64,000 nucleotides of DNA, from positions 36,344,298-36,408,297 of the forward strand of contig OW804097.1 of the NCBI GenBank assembly GCA_942159475.1. The letters are read 5' to 3'. Below are positions 25,901 to 37,900 of this stretch, in pieces. A model generated the notes under the pieces. It was not told the DNA's origin. It saw only the letters and a program-made list of their open reading frames with translations, and did no database searches. The position numbers and the translations under genes are program-made. The stretch is from Sthenelais limicola (lineage: Eukaryota; Annelida; Polychaeta; Phyllodocida; Sigalionidae). How positions within the stretch are numbered: position 1 is the first letter of the stretch; each line of letters starts with the position of its first letter.

Positions 25901-28900
25901 GGAGTACGGAGGCAAAGGAGCATAGTTCACGTGAAGAAGGGCTAGCAAAGCAGCAAGGGGGCAGATTTATGGCACACGGGTTGACGTCCAGTTGGAAGCC
26001 GATGAACTCTGAATCAGACAAGGCATATGTGCCGCCGACAGTGACACTTCCCAGAGAGGCAGCATATGAGGACGAAGATATCCATGCTATGTAGTCCCAG
26101 TCAGTCGTTGAGGCAGAGAGCATGCATGACACCCCGTTGAAGTAGTTCATGTTCACGTACCACCAGTGAAGATCAGATATCATTGCAGAAGAAAGGCGCC
26201 TTTTTTCAGTAGATGACATGGATTTTAGAAGATCAAACACAGCATTAATGTATATACGCCCACCTGCAATGACCTTACCGCAATGTGACAAGATGCCCGC
26301 AAGGCGCTGGTGTTGGGTCTTTGTAGCCCTTTTGCGGCCAGAGAAGAATAGTAACTCGGATTGAAGCTTGACCATTTTGTCCTCGGGTAGGCTCAGTGTC
26401 ATGGACGAGGAGTCGAGGTTTATGCCTAAAAATCTACACACCTGAGAAGGACCAGTGACCTTCTTCCACGCTATGTAGAAGCCTAAACGTCTGAGCACCG
26501 ACAAGAGAAATGACTGAGTGTTCAGGGTCTCCTCCATTGTACTACCCCAGTATATGAAGTCGTCCAAGTAGCTTCTGCAATTAAATCCACGCCGAAGTAG
26601 CATACGTGACACACAGTCTGTGACACGATGAAAAACAAAGGGGGCGGCGCTGGCCCCAAAACAGATAGCATTGTCAACTAAACACGTGGGGTGGCCGAGT
26701 ACATTCCATTTGAGGCCGAAGTAGGTCCTTTGTGAAGGGTGGAGCAATAATGAACGATACGCACTCGACAGGTCCACCACTCCCATGAGGGCACCACATG
26801 GAACTGCCAGTGATATGTCATCAATAGAGATCAAGCTGAATTTTGAAACGACCTCATTTGTGTAGTTGTTAACAGAGAGCCCGTCCGGGAGGCTGCAGTC
26901 CGTTATAGGTCTGATTCCTCCGTCAGGCTTTGACACAGCTCCGATAGCATGTATGCACACAGGTGGAGAGTCCACTATTGAAAGTTTGCCAGTTCTGATC
27001 TCCGATGTAATTAAAGAATCTAGTTTGGCAAAGGAAGCTGGCGAAAAGCAGGAGCTATAATTGTCTGCGGAGTAGCCTTGTATCACCGCGTCTTTGTTTA
27101 GTAAGCGAAACCCCGACATGATGCCGTCCAGGACGTAATGCGAGTCGGGGTCCCAGATGTCGTTGAAAAGAAGCATGTGCGCCCAATTTGAAGGGTTGAG
27201 CTGAGATCTTATCCCCTGTATGATATGGTCGGACCCCACTTCACGGCATTGATGTACTAATGAGTTAAAATCGGGCTCAGAAATGACCGAAGACACTGAG
27301 GCACAGGGCATATTTTCACTCACCGGAAGCGATGGTCCGCCATCTTGGTTGTTTACCACGCTACTCTGCGCCTCCGCCACCGGAGACGTCAGACCAATGA
27401 AAGGTGCTGCTGCGTGACTGGCAGACATCGGCCGTATGACTCGCCGAGAGGCACAAAGCGCAGACATGTTTCCTCTTACATGGCACAGAACACTTTTTCG
27501 TCGGGTGCTGATAGTTGTATATCCAGCAGATGTCAGATGGCCAATGTTCGAAGTCGAATAACGGGTCATATTTATCCTCACCCGCCATTCTGCGTGCCGG
27601 TCTGACCACAACCTTGCGAGCGTAGCGAGGAGCAGCTGACGCCGAAAGGTGTTTCAATGTGGTAAAAGCCTTCATATTTTCAGGGCTGAAGAAAGTACTC
27701 GCTAGTTGAAGCTCGACGTGAACCCAATCCCTTAACTTGCCTTCCAAGACAGCATCCGTAACCGATCTTTCATAGCGAATTAGAGCCAATTTCACGTAAT
27801 CCTTGCTGATAGATTTACTAGCCACAAAGGTCATGTGTAAGCCGTAGCCCATCGGGTCAACATCGTTAGATATGAGGTAGTTAAGGACTGACATGCAGCC
27901 GAACATTAACTCACGTATAGTCATTTGTTCCGCTTTCTTCTCAGTGATCAGGTGGCTCTCTGGCCGCAGCTTCGCTAGGTCGGGTACGCGAGACAAGTCC
28001 AGTCCCCGCGTCAGGTTGGGCGGCGAGATGTCGAAGCCCATGGAGTTTCGCCCGCCTGGGCCTCTCGGAGAATTCATGGAGTTGTTCATCTCAGCCAGTT
28101 GTGCCTCAAGGGAACAAGTCTTAGACTCAATCTGTAGACGTTCCATTTTAACTCTCTGGGCAGTGACCATGGACTCTAGCCAGACTTGATACTCGGCGGA
28201 GCCTCGGGCCGCGGTAGTCTGCTCGATCTCCAAGTCTTTCGCCATGTCCTGCAACGAAAATCCTGTAGCCCCATCTTCCTTTGGTGTACAAGGAGGCTCC
28301 TTGTGCTTTTTGAAACACACCGGACAATTTATGGTAGACATCTCGGATGCGGAGGAAGAATCTTTCCCGATTTAAAATTTTTTTGCGACTCCCTCGTCTT
28401 CTGAGATGGCTGGGAAGATGGCGACTGCCGTCTCGTCACTGAGACGCAGCCGTCTCCCAGGCGAAAGTTCTACGTCGTCCTGGCGACCGCCCTATGACGT
28501 CCCGTCCGGTCCGCGTGGCTTCCTAAGATTTATACCTATATTCCTACGGAATATACTCCATTTATTTTCGCGCAGATAATTTTTCGCGCTCTAAGTACTT
28601 TGACACCTTTTCGCGCAGATTTAAATTCGCGCAGCAAGGAAGTTTCACACCTTATTTATGCAATAATTATACCTTTCGCGCAGGATTTATTTTCACGGAC
28701 AACGGTGGGTGCGCGAAAATAGCGAAAATAAATATTGCGCGAACATTAATACGATTACAATTACAGTAGTTCAACCTCTCCCTATAGAAAGACTTATATA
28801 ATAGAACAGTGCATTCAACATTAACCAACTTAATTATCTCATTACTAACAATCATTAAATCATATTGGATTAATCTCTAATTAAGTTACTATTTTCATTT

Positions 28901-31900
28901 AAAAGCCTGGAATATCATCAACATTAGATATTATAATTGTTGTGATTAATTTAGAAATGTCACAGGGCATGACGAAAAACACTTATCTCAACTGTTAAAA
29001 TGTACCTGAATACAAATTGTTAAAAAGGAAATATGTATTTCTCATCCGTGAACCTGTGAGCTGCTAGATTTAGAATAAATTTTAAAATAGTGAATAGACC
29101 AAGAGGAACTACTTCGAATCGAAATGGAATAAAAGGACAAACCTTGGAGAGATCTGCAAACTGTTGGTGTGCTTTTTTACTTAATGCTGCATATACTTCA
29201 TCAGCTGTGAACCATTTGGGGGGATTAGTTTCATTGTATCTGCAATGGAAGATTACAGTAGAAAGATAAACATACAGATTCACATTCATCAACATAATAC
29301 CAAATAGACTCAGATATACCTAGTATTGACCATTTTCCAGCCTAAATTAGTAGAATTTCTTTAATGTGTAGTGCTGCCGATTGTACATTTTCTGATGATC
29401 TGACCCATAAACTCCTTCAGGAGAAAGATGCTTATTAGAAGTGAATATATTTAAGCCAATCAAATCAATAAAGATGTGAGTCCATAATAAACTATGTACC
29501 AGTTTCCTGTGTCTCATGAAAATGTACTTTGAGAACAGACAAGACAAATTTCTAGTCTAGGGTTTCATGTAATCATCAATTTATTAATTAAACTTAATAA
29601 AATCCTCTTAACTCAAACCTGACTCTTCCATATACTCATTCCGTGGTGTTCGTCAATCATTTATTATTATATTTTACAAGGCAACGCATGAAAAAATTCA
29701 TGATGAACAGTGCGTCTTCTCAATGTAACTATTTAAATATTATAGCAGGGTTGGAAAAACCCGCGGCCCGGTTGTCCGCACCACCCACGTCAGCCATGCG
29801 GACAACCAAAAATAAATATTTGGGCGTCCGCTGGACAACCAGGTTTTACCTATTTTAACTGTGTGCGGACAACCAAATATTTTATGATACATATATCTCG
29901 GACAACCATATTTTGAAAAGTGGTTGTCCTCAGGACAACCACTTTTTGAGGCGATTTTTCCAACCCTGCCCTAATTATAATGAATACGGTATTTAAAATA
30001 ACAACGTAGGCTACCTGTGGTCGGATACGAGCCATTTGTGGCCCTCCTCTGTGTCGCGAACTTCAAACTTCTCCAGGAACTTCTGGTAGTCGAGGCGTGA
30101 TTTGTTATCCAGCTCGAGCCGCTGGCACAGCTTCTCAAACTCCTCGTTATCCATGAAACACATGAAGGCATCCAGCATCCTCCTGAAGTTTCCTTTAGTC
30201 AGCAAGCCATCGTGATTGTCATCAAACTTATAGAAAGCTCCCCGCAAATCCTGGAATAATAAGATAATATGAGATCATTTATGTAAAGAAAATGTGTTTT
30301 TCCTACACTGTGCCATGTGGAGAAATAGAATACTTTTCTCTTCATCTCTATGCCACGGAGAAGATTAAGAATTAAAAATAAGGGCATGATGTAGTTAACG
30401 TCAACCACCAGAGTATTGTGCAAATTCATGCAGTGATTTCGAATAACAAAACCTTAACAAAATGGCAGAAGCTGAGAGCTAAACAATATACTCTTCCCGA
30501 TTCAATATTTCATTGTTACATTAATTTATTGATATGTTTAATGTCGATATGTCGGGGGGAGGGGGTGTATTTATTTTCAATTGCAATATATGTAAGGAAA
30601 TATAATACAAAATAATTGGAAATATGGAGAAACAATGGTACATTTTACTGAGCGTGACACTACTTATTAGCTAACATATCGGTCTTTCTCTTAATTCTTG
30701 TCTCTTTCCAGGCATAGATGGGAATAGAGTTTTGCTTTTGTTCTAGTTTGAGAAAAAAATAATAATGTCACACAATGTCAACGCTTACTTCAAAGTTTGC
30801 CCTTAATTTGTTCCTAAGTTTGGACTCTACTTCTAGCGCAGTCATGCCGAAACTGTCCCCACGTATTGGGTTGACTTTGTGGTTGTTTGCTTTCATGAGC
30901 TCCGCGGCAGGGCCACCACTCCTAGGATCTTCAAAGTTTGTCACAAAGTCACTGTACATCATATAGCCTTCGTTAAAAGCAAGTTTGGCACAAATGTTCT
31001 CAAATATTATATCATTGACGTTGAAACCTATCTTCTCAAGCACCTGCAAAAAATAACAGTAGGAAACCATGAATAAAGAGATGATTTCGTGTCCATTACG
31101 AATAATTTAAAAGTGTGTTACAAATCTCGGCAAGCTCCCTTCTAATTCTCGACAATAAAGATCGTTATTTTCAACATGGAAATATACATATGGCTCAGAT
31201 CGTCAGAAAATATACATTTCAGTCACCGTCACCAATTCAAGACAGAAATTAGGTTCAAAATACAGTTCACAATATAATAGCTAAAATGATATTGATAATG
31301 AACACAATACCAGATATACTCAGATCTGGTACCTATAGGGCGGGGGGGGGCTATCCCTTTTTAGTTTAATTTAGCAGAATTTACTAAATGTGCAGAACTG
31401 CCAATTGTACATTGTCTGACGATCTGAGCCATATATTATCACCTAAATAGTTTCCACCAATTCCTCTTGTTACTAACCATCAATTTATTGTTATCGTAGA
31501 TTTATTCAATTTTAAGATGGTATGATATTTACATACCCGTCTGAAACTCTTTTTGGAAACTTTTCCATTCTTCTTAGTGTCGTATTGGAGGAATGCTTTG
31601 CGGATTACTGCCGTGTTTTGTGCGACTTTGTCCCTCAATCTCATTATGACCTCCTCTGGACTCATTTGACCAGTCTTCTCCAGTGCTCGCATTTCTCCTC
31701 GAGCTAACCTGTGTAATGAAAATATCAAAATGTAGTGAATTGACACTAACTCATGTTCTTGGTCCTTGCCAGCTATCAACCCTTATTCTCCACACACACA
31801 CAGCCCGGGAGGCCAGTACCACAGGAGTACTGAGCCTGCCCCCACTAGCCACACAGGGACTAGTCTATAAAAGACACACAACACACATAGGGTGTGACAA

Positions 31901-34900
31901 TGACATATATACAGGTTACATATAGTGAACATACAATAAGACAATTCAGTAACAATCACAAATACACAGCTGCATTGCATAAGATTGACCTCTAGTGGTC
32001 TCTACTGGGAATACATATAGCAATGTCCTGCAAACCCCTATAGTGGATTATACTGTCACTGTACCCAGTGCAGGTGTATAGGGGAGGAGTAGTACCAAGG
32101 CCAGCTAGCAATACTGGCCACAGCACCAGAAAAAGAATTTTATAATTTTAGAGACAATATGGAAATATGGAGAAACAATGGTACATTTTACTGAGCGTGA
32201 CACTACTTATTAGCTAACATATCAGTCTTTCTCTTAATTCTTGTCTCTTTCCAGGCATAGATGGGAATAGTTTTACTTTTGTTCTAGTTTCTAGGAAGTT
32301 GAATTAAAATTTAGAGTTTTATGAGCAACACATAAGCTTGCGGGAGTATTTAAATAGCCCGCCCAAAATAGTTATAACCCACCCTGGTCTCATAATGCTT
32401 ATGATATCCCACGGTTGATTAAAAAAATATCATTATGGAAATCTCGATATTTTTACGTAAAGCATCGGTATTCCAGAAATGGATGAAGGGTTTTTAAGAA
32501 GAATATTGTAAAAAAAATTTGAAATATATTGTATAATTTAGATAAAGCTGATCACGAGTGATATGATATATCGACCACCAGGTCATTCTGAACATTCTTG
32601 CTTACACTGATATTAGCTATGGGTACTTTAACTTGGCGTGAGTTTCAGTTATAAACAAAACTATCCATATTTTGCTTCTTAAAGGGTGTCTCCACTGGCT
32701 GCGGTAAGCTCTGCGGTAAGCCTTGCGATGGTGTTGTGTTGTTGAGGAGTGGCGAGTTCCTGAGTATATGATTCACTGACCATGTAGGCAGGACCTCGTC
32801 ATTCCTCTCCACCTACAGAACCAGCACAAACCATCGCAAGGCTTACCGCAGAGCTTACCACAGCCAGTGGAGACCCCCCTTAATGGACGATCAACATTCA
32901 TGGGTTAAATAGTCAATCATTTTAGACTAATGTTTTAAATCAAAATCATATCAAACACAAAATATCCAAAGAAATCATATCAAATATGTTTTCCTCCAGT
33001 ACCTGATTGTCTGTTCCTCTATCCTGCGTCCCTCGGCGTCATTGCTAGCCTCGTGTATTTGTGTAGATAAACCTATCTGGTCTCCAGGTTTTACCGTCAC
33101 TCCCAGCCGCTGTAAGAACTCCACATAGTTCACCTTGTCCTCAGGGCTACAGCCAAGGGCAGCTACCATGCTGAAACATGCATGCCAAAATAGCTATTAG
33201 AACTCTGGGTCAAAGAAGTTATATAAAAAAAAAAAAAAAATCTCCAACTACTCGAGTCTTTGGGAAGAGAAAACTTAGAATTGTGAAAACGAGATCATGA
33301 TTTGGGTTCATCAAACTAATCTGAAATTTTCTGAGATTTCTTTTTTGTAAACTTTATTGTTGTTTGATCTATTATTTCGGAACAATATAACAATGATCCA
33401 CTGTTATTCTCAATTAAAACTTAAGCAACACATAGGTAAATATAAAGTCGCTAAAAGATTCATTTTATGGGGGTATTAGGCTAGAGATATGGGTCGGATC
33501 TTCAGAAAATGTACAATCGGCAGATCTACGCATTTAGTTAATTCTGCTAAATTAGACTGTAATTAAGACTAAAGTGTAAAATGGTCAATACTCGGTATGT
33601 CTGAGTATATTTGACATTACCTTGGTTCAAACAATCTGTTTGGTTATGTTGAACTAATTTTTTAACCTGATTTGTGTATTAAATTTGGGTTATTTGAGAT
33701 GATTGGTGAAGATGAATTGTACATTTCCTGGCGACTTCACCCTAATGTAACAAAAGCTTTGGGGATTCGAAGTATATACTTACTGGTTGAAATGATCGGT
33801 GGATATGGGAATGCTGTATTTCTCTATACTGCGTCTCAGATCCTTTGCTTGAACAGACTGGGAGTTGGTGGTGTCATATTTGATAAGACACGCCGAGAAA
33901 TCACGCCAGTTGTCTTGAATCTTGTTTCGAAGAATTTCCTCTATCTGGAAGAATCAATGGAGCCCACATTTGATAATTTTTTAAATTAAACCAGACGTAC
34001 CGTAGGGGAGGTGAAGTTTAATTTTAATTTAATCAAGGACACCACGAGGGGTGTGGAGAATAAACAATATGCGCGGTCACATGATAGGCATTCTTCAACG
34101 ACACAGGAGGCGGCAAGCTGAAAAGACTAAACACATAGCAACAACAAATCACAAGTGTTTTACGAAAGGGAAAAATATATACTAAGTGAAGATCGAGGAA
34201 CACCACCCTAAAAAGGCAGGGAATGGGAGGGCGTTTATTCTCCACACCTCTCGTGGTGTCCTCGATTAAATTAAAATTAAACTTCACCTCCCCTACGGTA
34301 CGTCTCGTTTAATTTAAAAATTAAATCTCGGCCACCACAAGAAGTGTGGTCGAGAATAAATGAGACTTTAAAGCCTTTAAAGCTTATGTGGACGAATCAA
34401 GTCCAATGGATTTTTAGATTATTGCAGGCGAGTTCCATTCTATATTTATTATAGGGGCATAAAACTTGGTGCCTAAAAGTGCCTAAAAGTGGCCGATTTG
34501 GTGACGAAGTAGTTCATATATAGTACACGTCCTATATGACTATTTTTATAGCACCCCACTTATAGCACCTCTCATATATAGAATGTGCATATAATAAACA
34601 TAGTAATGTATTTTGTAAATAACTCACCGTTTCCCAGGCCATAACAATAGGTTTCTGCTTCTCATTATATCTATGGCACGAATTCAACCATTGGTGGCCC
34701 TCCTGGAAAACAAGAACAACTTAAATGATTAATTATCAGTTTAACTTTGTCTATTTGTTTGAAATATCCATCTAATAACACAATAAAAATTAAGAAAAAT
34801 TTACTATGTATGACTACACGACATTGTGATTTTTTTGCTAGATATCAAGTGATATATTTTTTGATTGACTGAAGTTTCACAATGTGATATGTGGCATTCG

Positions 34901-37900
34901 CCATAAACTTGATACATCAAAGATTTATGAAAAAATCTCTCTTATTCAACACAAGTCATAAGCTAAACACAATTGAAATTCAGACGGTTGGCAGAACCCC
35001 TCCCAACATCTTTATGAAAAAATGATTTTTTAAAAATATGATTTAACATTAAGTCACTATATTATCATATTTATGACTGAAGGTCATTTCATAATTCGTT
35101 TCAATTAAATATTTAAACTTCTCTTTTCACTCACCTTCGTTTCACGTTCCTCAAAGAGGTCCAGGAACCGTTGATAAGAAATAAAGTTTGTTTTGGCAGG
35201 GTCCAACATTTGGTTAAGTTGCTTGAGCTGGTCGGGCTCTATACGGACTTTGAAAGTGCGCAGAACTTGTACGAGTTCTTTACGAGTAATCTTCCCGTCT
35301 CGGTTCTGTGATGGTTGTGTTAGAAGCAGAACGAAAAATCAAACATCAAACATTGATAATTTTTGTTTTGAAAGGAGAACTACCAACTGTTCAGATACTC
35401 ATATAGTTGTTGAATTCGTGGGTTGATTCGAGTGATGAACAAACATAGGAAAATGCAATTTTTTGTTTTTATTCGACCTCCTGTAATTAATCATTTTTGT
35501 ATTTGGTTTAATGATAAAGGATATTGAATATAAGGGTCAGATCGTCAGAAAACGTACAATTTACCTTCATCAATCCTCTCAAATATTTAATATAATAGCG
35601 CTAGTTTCGCATAACTGCAAGACCAGCTGTTTTTGTGCGGTACCAATTAAAGTAAAAGTATCAGTCATATCGATGTGTGTGTTAAAACATTGAAGTATTT
35701 CATATATACAAGGGAACATGGTCGAATCGGTATTTGATATATACTGTAAACGTATTAATATTCGCGCAGTATATTTATTTTCGCGCACCAACCTTTGCGC
35801 GTGAAAATAAATCCTGCGTGAAAGGTATAACTATTGCATAAACAAGGTGTGAGACTTCCTTGCTGCGCGAATTTAAATCTGCGTGAAAAGGTGTCAAAGT
35901 ACTTAGTGCGCGAAAATAAATACGTTTACAGTAGATCAAATTGAGTGACTGACCTTGTCTATTTCGAGGAAGGCTTGTTTGAGGCTGGAGTAGCCGTTGT
36001 GCACTTGATCCACCAATAGTTTGACCAATTCTGGGAAGCTTACTGCTGCATGATCTCCGCGTATAGGATTGAACCTGAAAAACAACAAATATTGTTATGA
36101 GTGTTTAGATTAACTAAGGGTGCTATAAGGGTGAAGTCGCCAGAAAATGTACAATTCACCTTCACCAATTCTCTCAGTAACTCAAATTTCAGACGAAAAT
36201 AAAGTTCAAAATATGGTTCAATCTAACCAAACAGATTGCTAGAATCAATGCAATGCCAAATATACTCGAATTTACCGAGTATTGACCAAAATGCAGCCTA
36301 ATTCAGCAGAATTTACTAAATGTATACAGCTGCCAATTGTACATTTTCTGGCGATCTGATCCATATGTATCATATAAGATAATATTAGCGAGTTTTGTAT
36401 TATCTGTTTTATATCTTGTTTTATAACATAATAGCTTGTTTTATAACTTTATAATTTGTCTCATATCTTGTTAACTTCATGTACTTATTAAACACCCTTT
36501 CTCTTAGTATAGCAATATTTATTTCTATAAATTTTTTAATGTAACGGGTTGAAAACATGGAGTTTATCCAGCAGCCATGTCACCCATGCATTTGTCTATC
36601 TCTACTTGTAAAACTTCAGACAAATAAAGTATTTTTCAATTCAATTCAATATATAGATAAACCAAGAGTTATATGGACCATGGCCCATCTAAGATTGAAC
36701 TCTCTGAGTATAGGCATTGAGCTAAACACCATTCGAGACAAGTAATTAAAGAGATAAACCATTGTTCAACGGGGGAAAAAACTGAAAATAACATTTTGTT
36801 TAAACTTTGCCTCATGAAAGAACAAGGTTATGGGAATCAAAAAAGCCAATAAAAACAATATGTCACCAGGTTAGTTTTCATTTCAGGAAGCCCTGAAATC
36901 TTTGGCTGTTCACTATAGAAGTCTATGAGAAAAGGACAATTTTTTCCGTTTTTTCAGTATAAAAAAAATATTGAAAATAACTTTTTCCTAAATCCCTTTC
37001 CTTTTGCTTTAATTTTATTTGTTATCCCCCAACCATGATCTTTCTTAAGACAAAGTTTGAAAAAATTATTGCGACTCCTTATTTTTCATGCATTAGTTCC
37101 TTGAACTCCCGCCTGCAGCAGTGCATATGACACTGGTTTATCTCTTTAATCTCATCAATGAAAGTGAGTTTTTTTGGGGGAAATCATACTCACTTGTGGG
37201 CTGGTTTGATGGTGATAGTTTGACCGTTTCCGTGAGCCTGCGGATCTTGGAACTTCTCCAAGAAATATTCCCAAGAAATTTTACCACTTGCTTTTACGCC
37301 ACATCTGTAAGAGATTTAATAATAATTAGATAATAATAATTAAATAATAATAATTAAATAATAATTAGATAATAATAATTAAATGATAACAATTAAAATT
37401 ACACTTTCAAGGAAGAGATCTACATACACATGTATAGCCTTGTCGAAAGTCCTTCTACACACCCAGACTTTTGATAAAAATTGAAATTACACTTAATTTC
37501 AAGGAAGAGATCTATACGCAAATTAAACCTTGAGGAAGTCCCTCTACACTCCTGAACTGATTTTATATGAAAGTATCCTAATATATAATCCCCTCAATTC
37601 AATCTACTTGTATGATATCCGAAAATATTTACTATAGATGATATATGATAATATCCGAAAATATTTACTATGAATAATATATATTGAAACTTTATTTTTA
37701 TTTTGATGTACATAAGGTCTATATGAAGCCTCTCGTCGCTGTCAGAGACAGTTTTTCCGACGGGACCTTCCACATCTAAATAGTAAATACACATAGCAAA
37801 AAAATTGGATCAAATAAAATAATGAATAGGAATTTAATATATAGCAAGGTTGCATTCAGTGATGTAACAAGCCTTGATGCTTCATTAGAATACTGTATTT

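Larger units (their letters stand above)
24600..28540 (-). mobile_element. DIRS/Ngaro-class tyrosine-recombinase retrotransposon
   Basis: Three overlapping open frames on the - strand give gag, RT-RNase H and tyrosine recombinase in that order. This is the layout of YR retrotransposons, which integrate by recombinase rather than integrase. No methyltransferase frame is seen, which leans to Ngaro or PAT-like rather than DIRS1-like. I could not find the split direct or inverted terminal repeats, so the ends are approximate. It lies in the intron between EFCAB6 coding exons 19 and 20, in the same orientation as the gene. A CGCG-rich inverted-repeat element abuts its 5' end (28541 onward). The DNA is more GC-rich than its surroundings and the frames are unbroken, suggesting a young copy. 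Confidence 0.85.

Noticed and set aside
25843..28404. + strand frames across the YR element
   Set aside because: Antisense to gag and RT, with no motifs of their own.
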